From UBA10649 sp965278965 (lineage in GTDB: Bacteria; Actinomycetota; Actinomycetes; S36-B12), in NCBI GenBank assembly GCA_965278965.1, contig OZ257127.1, positions 248,001 to 312,000 of the forward strand: a DNA stretch of 64,000 bases, read 5' to 3'. The notes beneath the pieces are model-generated. The model was given only the letters and a program-made list of their open reading frames with translations. It made no database searches and had not been told where the DNA came from. The translations under genes and the position numbers were made by a program. Positions 24,596 through 33,053 of the stretch are shown in pieces. The number at the start of each line of letters is the position of its first letter. Position 1 is the stretch's first letter.

Positions 24596-25630
24596 TCAGG
24601 CAGCCGGTGGCAGGAGGCCGCGACGACAGGTGCCGCGGTCAAGGTCCGCGACGATCTGGCGCCACCGGTCCGGGGGCCAGCCGGCGCGCAGCGCGGTGCG
24701 GACCAGGTGCGCGAGGTTGTACGCCGGCTCCACGGCGAGCGCGCGATCGACGGCGGCTATCGCGCCGGCGGCATCGCCTGCCAGCCACAGCGCGACGGCG
24801 CAGCAGGTCGCGACCGGAGCGAGGATCACGTCGGGTGCGCTGCGCGTGAGCGCAGAGAGCGCGGACGCGGCGCGATCGACGCCGTCGGCGGACGCGTGGC
24901 CGATCTCCCACAGGACGGTGTCGCGGACCCGGACGTCCAGCAGCGCCCGCATGACCCGCGCGCGCTGCGCGGGCTCGACGACCCCCGAAGGCCCGAGCAG
25001 AAGGTCGGTCACCTCCTCGATGGCCGCGTCTCGCCAGCCGTCGCCCCGGCGCGGCCGGCGGGGGCGGACCGGGAGGACGGCGCTGACTTGGCTGACCGCC
25101 CACGGGTCGCGGGCGACCCGGGTGCGGATGCCCGGGCGGCGCGCCGTTGAAGCGTCCACGTCGCGCCTGGCGATGGCGGCGGCCCGGCGCAGGGCCTGGC
25201 GGCTCAACGCACGCCCGGCGGCCGTGCAGCAGGCGGCGTCGTCGCAGTACAGGCTGCGCCAGCGGCCGGACCGGACGCCCAGCAGGTCCAGGATCGGCAG
25301 ACCCGCGCGGTGCACGCGATCGCACACGCGATCGGCCAGCCGGACCCCGTCGTCGACCGGTTCGGCCGGGTCCGGGATGAGGACGGCCACCAGGGAGTCG
25401 ACGCCCTCGCGCACCGCTCGGGTCACCAGGGAGTCGGCCCATCGGTCGAGGGCATCGCCTTCAGCGGCGCGCAGGGGGGCCAGGTCGTAGGTCACGAACG
25501 ACTCCGGGCACCCGCCCCGGAACCAGGCCAGGACGAGGCTGTCGGACGGCGCGAAGCCCAGGACATGCGGGAGGCAGGCGACGAGCTGTTCGTTGCCGGC
25601 GATTGATGACGCGGTGCAGGCGTTCGGCAT
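24596..25630 (-). CDS. DUF4192 family protein
   Basis: The 344-residue protein matches DUF4192, an actinobacterial family of unknown function. Typical parts are LVACLPHVLGFAPSDSLVLAWFRG at the start, CDRVHRAGLPILDLLGVRSGRWRSLYCDDAACC in the middle (with cysteines that could bind metal), and the C-terminal ATCCAVALWLAGDAAGAIAAVDRALAVEPAYNLAHLVRTAL, a TPR-like helical region. The start ATG 25630 is where family similarity begins; no clear ribosome site precedes it. It is probably cytoplasmic and stands alone, downstream of the GreA-like gene. Confidence 0.8.
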   Translation of the reverse strand: MPNACTASSIAGNEQLVACLPHVLGFAPSDSLVLAWFRGGCPESFVTYDLAPLRAAEGDALDRWADSLVTRAVREGVDSLVAVLIPDPAEPVDDGVRLADRVCDRVHRAGLPILDLLGVRSGRWRSLYCDDAACCTAAGRALSRQALRRAAAIARRDVDASTARRPGIRTRVARDPWAVSQVSAVLPVRPRRPRRGDGWRDAAIEEVTDLLLGPSGVVEPAQRARVMRALLDVRVRDTVLWEIGHASADGVDRAASALSALTRSAPDVILAPVATCCAVALWLAGDAAGAIAAVDRALAVEPAYNLAHLVRTALRAGWPPDRWRQIVADLDRGTCRRGLLPPAA

Positions 25631-25733
25631 GCGCCGACGGTGGCCGATCCGGCGCGGCGCCGGCAGGAGCGTCGCGGTCCCTGTGGCCGCCGCCCGGTGT
25701 GGGGTCGGGTTGGGGAAATCCCGCCGGACGTCG

Positions 25734-26228
25734 CTACGTCGCGCTGACGTCGATCTCGATGACCTGGCACGGCCAGGCGCCGGTCGGGGCGTCGACCCAG
25801 ACCGTGTGGCCGCCGCGAGCGCCGACCAACGCGATCGCCAGGGGCGAGGTGGCCGAGATGCGCTCGTCGTCGAGGAACGCCTCGTCGGGGTGGACGGGGC
25901 GGACCCACGCCGGACTGCCGTCCTCGAGCACCACCTGCACCCGCATGCCGAGCTCGACGCGTCCGTCGACGGCGACGGGATCGATCTCAATGACGTCGGC
26001 CTGCGCGAGCAGCGCGTCGATGGTCTCGGCCTCCAGCATGAGCCGCTCGAAGTCGGCAACGACACGCTCGTCGCGCTCGGTCTCGACGAGCAGCGGGCGC
26101 ATCTCCGGGAGGCGACGCTCGCGGATGTCGACGACCCGTGCCTCGAGCTGCTCGTACCCCTCACGGGTCAGCTGCGGGCGGCCGTTGCGCTCGCCCGGGC
26201 GGTCGGCTCGGGTGGCGGTGCTGGGCAT
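25734..26228 (-). CDS. GreA/GreB-family transcription elongation factor-like protein
   Basis: The 164-residue protein has the Gre layout: an N-terminal coiled-coil (LTREGYEQLEARVVDIRERRLPEM...) with acidic residues at the tip region, and a C-terminal FKBP-like domain (VELGMRVQVVLEDGSPAW, ISATSPLAIALVGARGGHTV). Canonical GreA rescues backtracked RNA polymerase by stimulating transcript cleavage with two acidic tip residues. The C-terminal half is divergent from GreA (no YxIVGxxEAD), so it may be a Gre-like factor such as Rnk or a polymerase-binding regulator. The start ATG 26228 follows GAAGGG. Confidence 0.72.
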   Translation of the reverse strand: MPSTATRADRPGERNGRPQLTREGYEQLEARVVDIRERRLPEMRPLLVETERDERVVADFERLMLEAETIDALLAQADVIEIDPVAVDGRVELGMRVQVVLEDGSPAWVRPVHPDEAFLDDERISATSPLAIALVGARGGHTVWVDAPTGAWPCQVIEIDVSAT

Positions 26229-26258
26229 CGGGGGTCCCTTCGTCGGTTCCGGGCCATT

Positions 26259-27098
26259 CTAACCGGGGTTCGGTGCAGGGCCCTGCGAGCCGATCCCGGC
26301 CCCGGAGACGTGTACCCACGTCGGGTGCTTCGCAACCACGTCGTCTCCTGAGGACTCCCCCCGCAGGCGGCGGAGCACCCACGGCGCCAGGTGGGCGCGT
26401 GCCCAGTGAGCATGCACCTGAGCCTGGGCGACACGGCCGGGCCGCGGGCCAGGAGGGGCCGCCGTGCGCCAGCCGCCGTCGTCCATGCCCAGCCCGGCCA
26501 GCGCCGTGCGTGCGGCCAGCCGGTGGCCCGAGGGGCCGAGGTGGAGGCGGTCCTCGTGCCACAGCCGCTCGTCCTCGTACGCCGGGACGAGCCAGAAGCT
26601 CGCGAGGTAGCAGCCGTGGTGGCCGGCGATCGCCTCGATCGCCGAGTTGAGGCGACGGACCCGCTCCCGCACCGGCCGCATCGCCGACGACCGCCGCGCC
26701 GGGTCGCCCCAGGCGAACAGCAGGACGTCCGCACCGGTCCCCCGCAGGCGTCGGACCGCCGACTCCAGGGCCGTCGCCGTCGCGTCGAGGTCGAACCGGG
26801 GGCGCAGCGTGTCGTTGATGCCGGCGGCGAGGCTGACGAGGTCCGGCTCGAGGGAGATGGCGACCGGCACCTGCTCGGCGACGACGGACCGAAGCAGTCG
26901 TCCGCGGACGGCGAGGTTCGCGTACTCGATGCCGTCCTCGCCCCGGCTGCGCGCCAGGCCGGCGAGGGTCACGGCGACGTCGTCGGCCCAGCCGCCATGG
27001 CGGCCGGAGGGATCGACGTCATCCATCATGCCCTCGGTGAAGCTGTCGCCGAGGGCCGCGAAGCGCCGCCAAGGGCGCGGCTGCGTGGCGATGGGCAC
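26259..27098 (-). CDS. SGNH/GDSL-family hydrolase
   Basis: The 279-residue protein shows the SGNH blocks: GDSFTEG with the nucleophile Ser, VSLAAGINDT with Gly/Asn of the oxyanion hole, and HEDRLHLGPSGH with the catalytic Asp/His. These enzymes are esterases or lipases; without a signal peptide it is probably cytoplasmic. The substrate is unknown. The GTG start at 27098 has a TAGGAT element exactly six bases upstream (27110-27105 on the minus strand), which predicts a leaderless mRNA. Confidence 0.86.
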   Translation of the reverse strand: MPIATQPRPWRRFAALGDSFTEGMMDDVDPSGRHGGWADDVAVTLAGLARSRGEDGIEYANLAVRGRLLRSVVAEQVPVAISLEPDLVSLAAGINDTLRPRFDLDATATALESAVRRLRGTGADVLLFAWGDPARRSSAMRPVRERVRRLNSAIEAIAGHHGCYLASFWLVPAYEDERLWHEDRLHLGPSGHRLAARTALAGLGMDDGGWRTAAPPGPRPGRVAQAQVHAHWARAHLAPWVLRRLRGESSGDDVVAKHPTWVHVSGAGIGSQGPAPNPG

Positions 27099-27211
27099 CG
27101 GCAGATCCTAGAAGTGTCCCTGGGCAAAGAAAGTGCCTGGCCGTCGAAGGCTTCCCCTCCTGCGACGACCAGGCGATGCACAACCTAGAGGGCGGGCCGG
27201 TGGCGCGTCCC

Positions 27212-27237
27212 GCCGACACGCCGACCGGCGTGCCGGC
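27212..27237 (-). terminator. Hairpin terminator after the membrane protein gene
   Basis: GCCGACACGCC (27212-27222) pairs with GGCGTGCCGGC (27227-27237) over 11 bp with one mismatch and a four-base loop, three bases after the stop at 27241. There is no T-run. The rest of the 142-base space holds the SGNH promoter. Confidence 0.6.
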
Positions 27238-27240
27238 TCG

Positions 27241-28350
27241 CTACGCCGGAGCCGTGCCACCCTCCGTCGGCAGGCCCGACAGCGCGCGGTTGGCGCGCCG
27301 GAACCACGTCACCAGCGCGATGATGCCGACGATGATCTGCGGCACGTAGGACGCCGCGCGCCACACGAGGTCGGCGGCCGTCGCGTCGCCCTCGCTCACG
27401 CCCGCGCTCACCAGCAGCGAGATGATCAGCGCGTCGACGGTGCCCAGTCCGCCCGGGGTGATCGGCACCATGAGCATGATCTGCGCGGTGGCGAAGGCGC
27501 CGAAGACGGCGATCACCGAGGTACCCGGCTCGTCCCAGCCCTGGATGCCGCGCAGCGCCACATAGAGGATCGCGAACTGCGACAAGATCACGCCGAGCTG
27601 CGCCGCCGTGATGACGTGCCAGCGGTGGCTGAGCAGGTCGTGCATGTCGGTGCGGAACTTGGTGATCGGGGCTACGAGGTCCAGGCCCTGCAGCTTGGAG
27701 ATCCGCCCCCGCAGCGGCTTGAGGATCGCATTCCCGAGGCGGCCGACAGCCTGCGCCAGCCGCTCGGACCGGACGATGAGGACGAGGATCACGACCATCG
27801 CGGCGAGGATCGTCAGGCCGACAGGCGCGACCCAGGCGTACGACGTCTCGACGCCCGCGGCCGACAGCGCCGCGATGCCGAGGACCGGCAGGCCCAGGCT
27901 CACGAACATGCTCCACAGGCCGACGGCGGTGATCGCGGATGTCGCGACGGTCCCGGGCACGCGGTAGGTCGCGAGCATCGCGTACTGGACGGCCAGACCA
28001 AAGGCCCCGCCCGCCGGGACGCCGTTGCTGATAGCGAACGCCGCCTGGTTGACCTGCTGCGACGGCCAGTACTTCAGCTTCGGCGTCGCTGCCATGAACG
28101 GGAACCCGTAGAGCGTCAGGTACACGAGCACGGCGAAGACGACGACGAGGAGCGCGGCGAACCCCATGTCCTTCAGGGCGATCGCGGCGTCCTCGTAGCT
28201 GCCGATCTGCGGGATGACCTTCCAGAAGATCAGCACGATGACGGCCAGGCCGACGACCCCGAGGATGATCGACCGCTTCTTGTTCAGCTTGGCCGTGACG
28301 TTGACGGGCGCCGCCACGTCCGCCGATGGCTCGGCTGCGGGTTCACTCAT
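27241..28350 (-). CDS. Lysylphosphatidylglycerol synthetase/flippase-like (UPF0104-type) membrane protein
   Basis: The 369-residue protein is an integral membrane protein with about seven to eight hydrophobic segments, beginning with RSIILGVVGLAVIVLIFWKVIP after a ~30-residue cytoplasmic tail. The family signature MLMVPITPGGLGTVDALIISLLVSAG near residues 290-315 and the FAVLVYLTLYGFPFMAATP region fit the lysylphosphatidylglycerol synthetase TM-region (flippase) family. No synthetase domain is attached, so lipid transport rather than lipid modification is the better guess. Start ATG 28350 lies behind GGGAGG; the longer upstream frame is Arg-rich and unlikely. Confidence 0.8.
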   Translation of the reverse strand: MSEPAAEPSADVAAPVNVTAKLNKKRSIILGVVGLAVIVLIFWKVIPQIGSYEDAAIALKDMGFAALLVVVFAVLVYLTLYGFPFMAATPKLKYWPSQQVNQAAFAISNGVPAGGAFGLAVQYAMLATYRVPGTVATSAITAVGLWSMFVSLGLPVLGIAALSAAGVETSYAWVAPVGLTILAAMVVILVLIVRSERLAQAVGRLGNAILKPLRGRISKLQGLDLVAPITKFRTDMHDLLSHRWHVITAAQLGVILSQFAILYVALRGIQGWDEPGTSVIAVFGAFATAQIMLMVPITPGGLGTVDALIISLLVSAGVSEGDATAADLVWRAASYVPQIIVGIIALVTWFRRANRALSGLPTEGGTAPA

Positions 28351-28427
28351 GGCGGGAGCCTCCCACAGGCCGGGCCTTAGCGGGGGGCACCGCGCGGGTC
28401 TCCGACGCCGTCGTGCACGATGCCGCC

Positions 28428-29063
28428 ATGCGGCTCGACCACATCTCATACGCGTGCACGACGTCCGAGCTGGCCGACGTGGTCCAGCGCATCGGCAGCG
28501 ACCTGGGCGCCGGCTTCGTCGACGGCGGACGGCACCCCTCGTTCGGTACCCGCAACTTCATCCTCCCGTTGGCCGGCGGCTGCTACGTGGAGGTCGTGTC
28601 GGCGCTCGACCACCCGGCGGCGGAGAAGGCACCCTTCGGCCGCGCCGTCGCACAGGTCGCCGCGGACGGCGGCGGCTGGTTCAGCTGGGTCTTCGCCGTC
28701 GACGACATCTCACCGGTCGAGGAGCGGCTGGGCCGCTCCGCAGCGAAGGGTCACCGGATCCGGCCCGACGGGCATGACCTGTGCTGGCGGCAGATCGGCG
28801 TCCTCGACGTCATGTCCGACCCGTCGCTTCCCTTCTTCGTCGAGTGGTCCGGACCGGCGGCCGACCATCCCTCGGCCGGGGGCACCGGCGTGAGCATCGA
28901 GCGCATCGAGGTCGCCGGCGACGCCGCAGCCGTCGCGACGTGGCTCGGAACCGGGCATGATGTGCCGCTGGACGAGATCGCCGTGGAGTGGGTGGCAGAC
29001 GACGAGCCCGGTCTGGTCGCGGTCTGGTTCTCCACCCCGCACGGTCCCGTCCGGATCGACTAG
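28428..29063 (+). CDS. VOC (glyoxalase-like) family protein
   Basis: The 211-residue protein begins MRLDHISYACTTSELADVVQRIG, which with SFGTRNFILPLAGGCYVEVV fits the glyoxalase_3-like VOC family with two repeated beta-alpha-beta-beta-beta modules. VOC proteins use a metal site for isomerase, dioxygenase or resistance functions; none can be assigned here. ATG 28428 is the start where similarity begins; GTG 28413 is a five-codon-longer alternative. It is followed after 41 bases by the cupin and AI-2E genes on the same strand, so it leads an operon. Confidence 0.8.
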   Translation: MRLDHISYACTTSELADVVQRIGSDLGAGFVDGGRHPSFGTRNFILPLAGGCYVEVVSALDHPAAEKAPFGRAVAQVAADGGGWFSWVFAVDDISPVEERLGRSAAKGHRIRPDGHDLCWRQIGVLDVMSDPSLPFFVEWSGPAADHPSAGGTGVSIERIEVAGDAAAVATWLGTGHDVPLDEIAVEWVADDEPGLVAVWFSTPHGPVRID

Positions 29064-29104
29064 CCGCGAACGCCGGCTGGTCCGGCACGTTCGAAGGAGC
29101 GCAG

Positions 29105-29464
29105 ATGTCGGCCTTCACCCCCGTCCCCCACGAGTCCCTCAGCTGGGAACGCAACGTCCTGGGCTCGGAGGTGACCCGCCTGCGGACGGACGGGGCGATG
29201 CTCACGGTCGTCCACGGACGCGCCGGTGATGTCGTCCCGGCCCACGGCTACAGCAAGGGCTGCGTCACGTACGTCGTCTCCGGCCGCATCCAGATCGACG
29301 ACGTCGTCCTCTCTGCCGGCGACGCCGGCACGTACTCGGCCCCCGGCGGCTACTTCTCGGTGAAGTTCCTGGACGACTCGACCTACGTCGTCGCCCGGGC
29401 CTCCGACGACGAGATCACCGTGCCGGACATCGGCGAGCGCGCAGCCCACCACCTGGACGCATGA
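29105..29464 (+). CDS. Cupin-domain protein
   Basis: The 119-residue protein has a single cupin-like barrel: MLTVVHGRAGDVVPAHGYSKGCVTYVVSGRIQIDDVVLSAGDAGTYSAPGGYF (positions about 33-85) with the conserved PxH...G...V.SG..Q. spacing. Only one His of the usual metal-binding HxH is present, so metal binding is uncertain. The start ATG 29105 follows AAGGAG by six bases. Its stop overlaps the AI-2E start as ATGA. Function is unknown; the VOC and cupin neighbours suggest small-molecule metabolism. Confidence 0.75.
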   Translation: MSAFTPVPHESLSWERNVLGSEVTRLRTDGAMLTVVHGRAGDVVPAHGYSKGCVTYVVSGRIQIDDVVLSAGDAGTYSAPGGYFSVKFLDDSTYVVARASDDEITVPDIGERAAHHLDA

Positions 29465-30561
29465 CCACGCCGCACGAACCCGGCATTCCCGGGACGCTGC
29501 GGACCCTCTCGGGCATCACGTGGCGCCTGCTGATCCTGGCCGCCGGCATCGTCCTCGCCGGCTACGTCCTCAACATCATCTTCCCGGTCGTCTTCGCGCT
29601 GTTCTTCGCGATGCTCATGACGGCCTGGACGCAGCCATTGATGAACCTCTTGCACCGGTTCCTGCCCAAGGTCGTCTCGATGGTGCTGGCACTGCTCGTG
29701 ATCGGGGGCATCGTCGTCGTCATCCTCGGCGTCGTCATCCGGTCGACGATCCAGGAGGGGCCCAAGCTCGTCGCCTCGATCCAAAGCGGGGTCGCCGACA
29801 TCGAGACGTGGCTGAAGACCGGCCCCCTGCAGCTGAGCGACGCGAACATCACGTCGCTGCTGGGGCAGGCGGAGCAGTGGGCGAAGTCCATCGCCGGCGG
29901 CCTGCTCGGCGACGCGGTCTCCGCGCTCGGCTCGCTCGGCACGCTGGTCATAGCCGGTTCGGTGTTCTTCTACGCCGTCGTCTTCTTCCTCCTCACCCCG
30001 GGGCCGATCTGGTCGTGGCTCATCGGGTGGATGCCGCGGCACGTCCAGGTACCGGTCGACACGTCGGGACGGCTGGCCTGGGACGCGATCTCCGGCTACA
30101 CGCGCGGCATCGTCATCGTGGCGTTCGCTGACGCGCTCCTCGTGTACATCGGGCTGACGGTCCTGCAGGTGCCCCTCGCCCCGGCCCTGTCGGCGGTCGT
30201 CTTCCTCGGGGCGTTCATCCCCGTCATCGGCGCGCCCATCGCGACCTTCTTCGCCGCGGTGGTCGCGCTGGCCGAACGCGGTCCCGTTGTCGCCCTCCTG
30301 GTCGTCGGGCTGACCGTGGTCGTGGGCTCGTTCGACGGGGATGTGCTGCAGCCCCTGGTGATGGGCAAGGCCGTGAGCCTGCACCCGCTGGCGATCGTCT
30401 TCGCCATCGCGGCCGGCGGGATCGCGATGGGGATCGTCGGGGCGCTGATCGCGGTGCCCGTCGCCGGCGCGATCTACAGCGTCGCGAAGTACCTGACCGG
30501 GCGTGACCCCGAACGTCCGTACCCACCACCGGCGCCGGTCGACCCGGCGCTGGCCACGTAG
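29461..30561 (+). CDS. AI-2E family transporter (PerM-like)
   Basis: The 366-residue integral membrane protein has the AI-2E/UPF0118 layout: three N-terminal hydrophobic segments, a soluble amphipathic stretch (STIQEGPKLVASIQSGVADIETWL) around 95-140, and then about five more segments. Motifs DALLVYIGLTVLQVPLAPALSAVVFLGAFIPVIGAP and VVGSFDGDVLQPLVMGKAVSLHPLAIV are diagnostic. Members export small molecules or ions, and few have a proven substrate. It overlaps the cupin gene by ATGA. The gene converges on the patatin gene one base away. Confidence 0.88.
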   Translation: MTTPHEPGIPGTLRTLSGITWRLLILAAGIVLAGYVLNIIFPVVFALFFAMLMTAWTQPLMNLLHRFLPKVVSMVLALLVIGGIVVVILGVVIRSTIQEGPKLVASIQSGVADIETWLKTGPLQLSDANITSLLGQAEQWAKSIAGGLLGDAVSALGSLGTLVIAGSVFFYAVVFFLLTPGPIWSWLIGWMPRHVQVPVDTSGRLAWDAISGYTRGIVIVAFADALLVYIGLTVLQVPLAPALSAVVFLGAFIPVIGAPIATFFAAVVALAERGPVVALLVVGLTVVVGSFDGDVLQPLVMGKAVSLHPLAIVFAIAAGGIAMGIVGALIAVPVAGAIYSVAKYLTGRDPERPYPPPAPVDPALAT

Positions 30562-30562
30562 C

Positions 30563-31513
30563 TCAGTCCCACAGCGCGCCAAGGTCGTCGAGGTCGGCGC
30601 GTGCCTGCTCGGCTCCCTGCCGCAGCGCCTGCGGGATCACGTCGGGGGACATGAGTGCGCCCAGGTCCACCCCAGCCGGCGACCGCACCAGGACTCGACC
30701 GCCGGCCGCCTCTACGGCGGCACGCTCCTTCGTGATCGTGTCCGAGCGCGTGGTCATCCGCGGCTCCCCCGCGACCGTGCCGTCTACCAGGGACAGGACC
30801 AGCACCCGACGCGCACCCGCAACCAGGTCGAGGTGCGTGCCGCTTCCGCTGACACCGCCGTCCATGCAGCGTCGGTCGCCCACGGGCTGCGGCGGGAACA
30901 GTCCCGGGACCGCGCTGCTGGCCGCGGCCGCGCGGCTGGTCCGCACGCCCGTCGCGCGTGTCACGACGCAGCGCTCCCCGGTGTACGCGTCGACACATGT
31001 GATGTGCAGCCGGTCGTCCGGCCAGGCCGTCGTCTGCAGGACGAGCGCGAGGTTGCGGCGCATCCGACCGGGCTCGGGCGTCACGGCCGCGAGCGCGGTT
31101 CGGCCGATCTCGCGGATCGTTGCCGGCTCGGCGTCCGCCGCCTCGACGAACAGTGACCCTGCGCGCTCCTGGCTTGGTGTCAGCCGCCCGGCCGGAGCCA
31201 GCGCGGAGACGAGCGCGGGAACCCGGCCCAGCGCCGACAGCTGGGCGTGCAGCCACCCGAGCCGGCCGGACACCAGCGTCGTCGAGACGATCGAACCGGC
31301 CGACGTCCCGACGACGCGATCAGCACGACCGAGGTCGATACCGGCGTCAGCCGCTGCACGCAGGTAGCCCACCTGCCACGCGACGAAGAACACCCCGCCA
31401 CCGCCGAGGGACACCGCCCGGTCCAGGCCGTCGCCGTAGCGGGCCTCGAACGAGACGGGCCACGCGAGCCCGTCGTCGGCCAGTCCCCCGGAGGTCTCGC
31501 GCGTGGCAGTCAC
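30563..31513 (-). CDS. Patatin-like phospholipase
   Basis: The 316-residue protein has the patatin Ser/Asp dyad: oxyanion loop LGGGGVFF near 37-43, nucleophile Ser71 in GTSAG, and Asp218 in MDGGVSG. Such enzymes hydrolyse acyl lipids. There is no signal peptide or transmembrane anchor, so it is probably cytoplasmic or peripheral. The GTG start at 31513 has TAGGGT (31525-31520) six bases upstream and no ribosome site, which predicts a leaderless transcript independent of the MerR gene upstream. Confidence 0.86.
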   Translation of the reverse strand: MTATRETSGGLADDGLAWPVSFEARYGDGLDRAVSLGGGGVFFVAWQVGYLRAAADAGIDLGRADRVVGTSAGSIVSTTLVSGRLGWLHAQLSALGRVPALVSALAPAGRLTPSQERAGSLFVEAADAEPATIREIGRTALAAVTPEPGRMRRNLALVLQTTAWPDDRLHITCVDAYTGERCVVTRATGVRTSRAAAASSAVPGLFPPQPVGDRRCMDGGVSGSGTHLDLVAGARRVLVLSLVDGTVAGEPRMTTRSDTITKERAAVEAAGGRVLVRSPAGVDLGALMSPDVIPQALRQGAEQARADLDDLGALWD

Positions 31514-31540
31514 GTCCCGACCCTAGGAGCCTCCCCGTCG

Positions 31541-31594
31541 ATTCCATACGCCAGCGTCGCAAAAGCGCGCGGGAACGACGCTGGCGTATGGAAT
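31541..31594 (-). terminator. 19-bp perfect hairpin after the MerR gene
   Basis: Arms 31541-31559 and 31576-31594 are exact complements of 19 bases around a 16-base loop. The repeat begins four bases past the stop of the MerR gene and ends before the patatin promoter, so it probably insulates the two. There is no T-run. Confidence 0.7.
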
Positions 31595-31598
31595 GCGG

Positions 31599-32363
31599 TC
31601 AGGTGTTGCGGATCGCGTTGGCCACGATCGCGTCGTGGACGTACTGGGCCAGGCCTGGGACTCGGTCGTCGTAGTACGCCGTGAACCGCGGGTCTGCGAC
31701 GTACATCTCGGCGAGCCCGACCTGCACGTCGTAGTCGCAGTCGTAGTACCAGCGGCTGATCTGCGCGCGGTGCGCCTCGGCGGCCGCAACAGCCCGGCCT
31801 CCGTCGGCCGGCTCGCCCGCGGCCAGGGAGTCGGCGAAGGCGACGAGGACCTCCTCGGCCTCGGCCTTCGCCGCTAGCCAGTCCTCCTTCGTGTACGCGG
31901 AGGTGCGCCGAGCGGACTCGGCGTACGCCTCGGTGTCACCCCAGCGCTCGCGCGCCTCCTGCGCATGCTGCGTCGGGTCGTGGTCGCCGAACACGTCCAA
32001 GATCTCCTGCGGATCCAAGTCGATCCCCATGGTGTGTGCCTCCCAGGCTCGTCGGAGGACCTCGCGTCGGTCGGCGAGGTCGGTCATGCGCTGGTCGAGA
32101 AGCTCGAGCTGCCGCTGCAGGTGCTCACCGCGCTCCGCGCCGTCCGCGTCGAGGACGGTCGCGATGTCCGGCAACGCCATCCCGCACGCCCGGTACGCGA
32201 CGACGTGCGCCAGGCGCGCCACGTCGTCCGCGCTGTACTCCCGGTAGCCGGCGGAAGTTCGGCCGGACGGTCGCAACAGCCCGATCTCGTCGTAGTGATG
32301 CAGCGCCCGCACGGAGACGCCGGCCAGCTGGGCCAGCTCCCCGACCGAGTACCTCTCGTCCAC
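31599..32363 (-). CDS. TipA-type MerR-family transcriptional regulator
   Basis: The 254-residue protein has an N-terminal MerR DNA-binding domain (YSVGELAQLAGVSVRALHHYDEIGLLRPSGRTSAGYREYS), a dimerisation coiled coil (about 75-115), and a C-terminal TipAS-like helical domain ending WYYDCDYDVQVGLAEMYVADPRFTAYYD..., which in TipA binds thiopeptide antibiotics or related ligands. I chose the GTG at 32363 rather than the GTG at 32390 because the latter lies upstream of the -10 element of the promoter described next. The GTG lies seven bases after that -10, so the mRNA is probably leaderless. The ligand is unknown. Confidence 0.85.
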   Translation of the reverse strand: MDERYSVGELAQLAGVSVRALHHYDEIGLLRPSGRTSAGYREYSADDVARLAHVVAYRACGMALPDIATVLDADGAERGEHLQRQLELLDQRMTDLADRREVLRRAWEAHTMGIDLDPQEILDVFGDHDPTQHAQEARERWGDTEAYAESARRTSAYTKEDWLAAKAEAEEVLVAFADSLAAGEPADGGRAVAAAEAHRAQISRWYYDCDYDVQVGLAEMYVADPRFTAYYDDRVPGLAQYVHDAIVANAIRNT

Positions 32364-32370
32364 GCCGGCG

Positions 32371-32401
32371 ACGCTAGGCCCTGACGTCACGTCAGGGTCA
32401 A
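32371..32401 (-). promoter_or_regulatory. MerR-type promoter with spacer palindrome
   Basis: -35 TTGACC (32401-32396), a 19-base spacer, and -10 TAGCGT (32376-32371). The spacer contains a 9-bp perfect palindrome around one central base (CCCTGACGT/ACGTCAGGG, 32379-32397). Long 19-bp spacers with a dyad between the hexamers are the hallmark of MerR-family targets, where the activator untwists the DNA. It precedes the regulator's own gene, so autoregulation is likely. Confidence 0.8.
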
Positions 32402-32414
32402 GTCGCGATGACGG

Positions 32415-33053
32415 CTAGCTCGCCGACGCCGACGCCGATGCCGGCGCCCCTTGGCACTGCGGTGCGGCGTCGAACGCCTCGCGCAGCTCACCCGACGCGC
32501 CGCTGACCGCGTCCGTCACGGACCCGACCAGCGCTTGGCCGGCCTCGAACGCTGCCTTCGCGGCGATCACCGCCTGCGCGGCCTCGGCCGCGCCGGCGAG
32601 CAGGTTGTCCGAGGAGACCATGGCGTCCAGGTGCGAGCGGGCGGCATCGAGGGACTCCGCCAGATCCGTTCGCGCCTTCGTCACCGTCGTGACGAGGTCG
32701 TTGGCCGCCTGGAAGTCGACCGGTACTGCTTGGAGCGCCTTGACGAGCTGGTCGGCCGCGTTGCCGAGCGCGATGACCTGCAGCCGCAGCTGGCGGTCGA
32801 TCTGCTCCAGCGCCGACCGATCGGAGGCGACGTCGTAGCTGAGGTTGCGGCCCAGAGCCGACACGGCCGTCGACACGCCGTCGCGAGCGACGCACACCTC
32901 GCCGGCCCACACGACGGACGCCGGGACGGTCGGACTCGGGCTAGCGCTCACCGACGCGGCGGCGGACGTGGCGTCGTCGGAGGACGAGCACCCGGACAGG
33001 ACCAGGGCTGCGGTGAAGACAAGGGAGCCGGTGACGGCCAGTGCGCGCCTCAT
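32415..33053 (-). CDS. Ala/Ser-rich lipoprotein of unknown function
   Basis: The 212-residue product has a lipoprotein signal (hydrophobic segment, VLSGC with Cys22) followed by a Ser/Ala/Pro linker and a helical, Ala-rich body without a recognised domain. Two further cysteines (EVCVARDG and PQCQG) might form a disulfide outside the membrane. It ends with an Ala-Ser repeat tail. ATG 33053 overlaps the stop of the aldo/keto reductase gene as ATGA, so the two are co-translated. I do not recognise a function. Confidence 0.7.
   Translation of the reverse strand: MRRALAVTGSLVFTAALVLSGCSSSDDATSAAASVSASPSPTVPASVVWAGEVCVARDGVSTAVSALGRNLSYDVASDRSALEQIDRQLRLQVIALGNAADQLVKALQAVPVDFQAANDLVTTVTKARTDLAESLDAARSHLDAMVSSDNLLAGAAEAAQAVIAAKAAFEAGQALVGSVTDAVSGASGELREAFDAAPQCQGAPASASASAS

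Noticed and set aside
27099..27240. Small protein or RNA gene between SGNH and flippase-like genes
   Set aside because: The minus-strand frame there runs into the SGNH gene without a ribosome site; I see no tRNA-like or other known RNA fold, only the terminator and promoter.
32364..32390. GTG 32390 as start of the MerR gene
   Set aside because: It lies between the -35 and -10 elements of the promoter that drives the gene.
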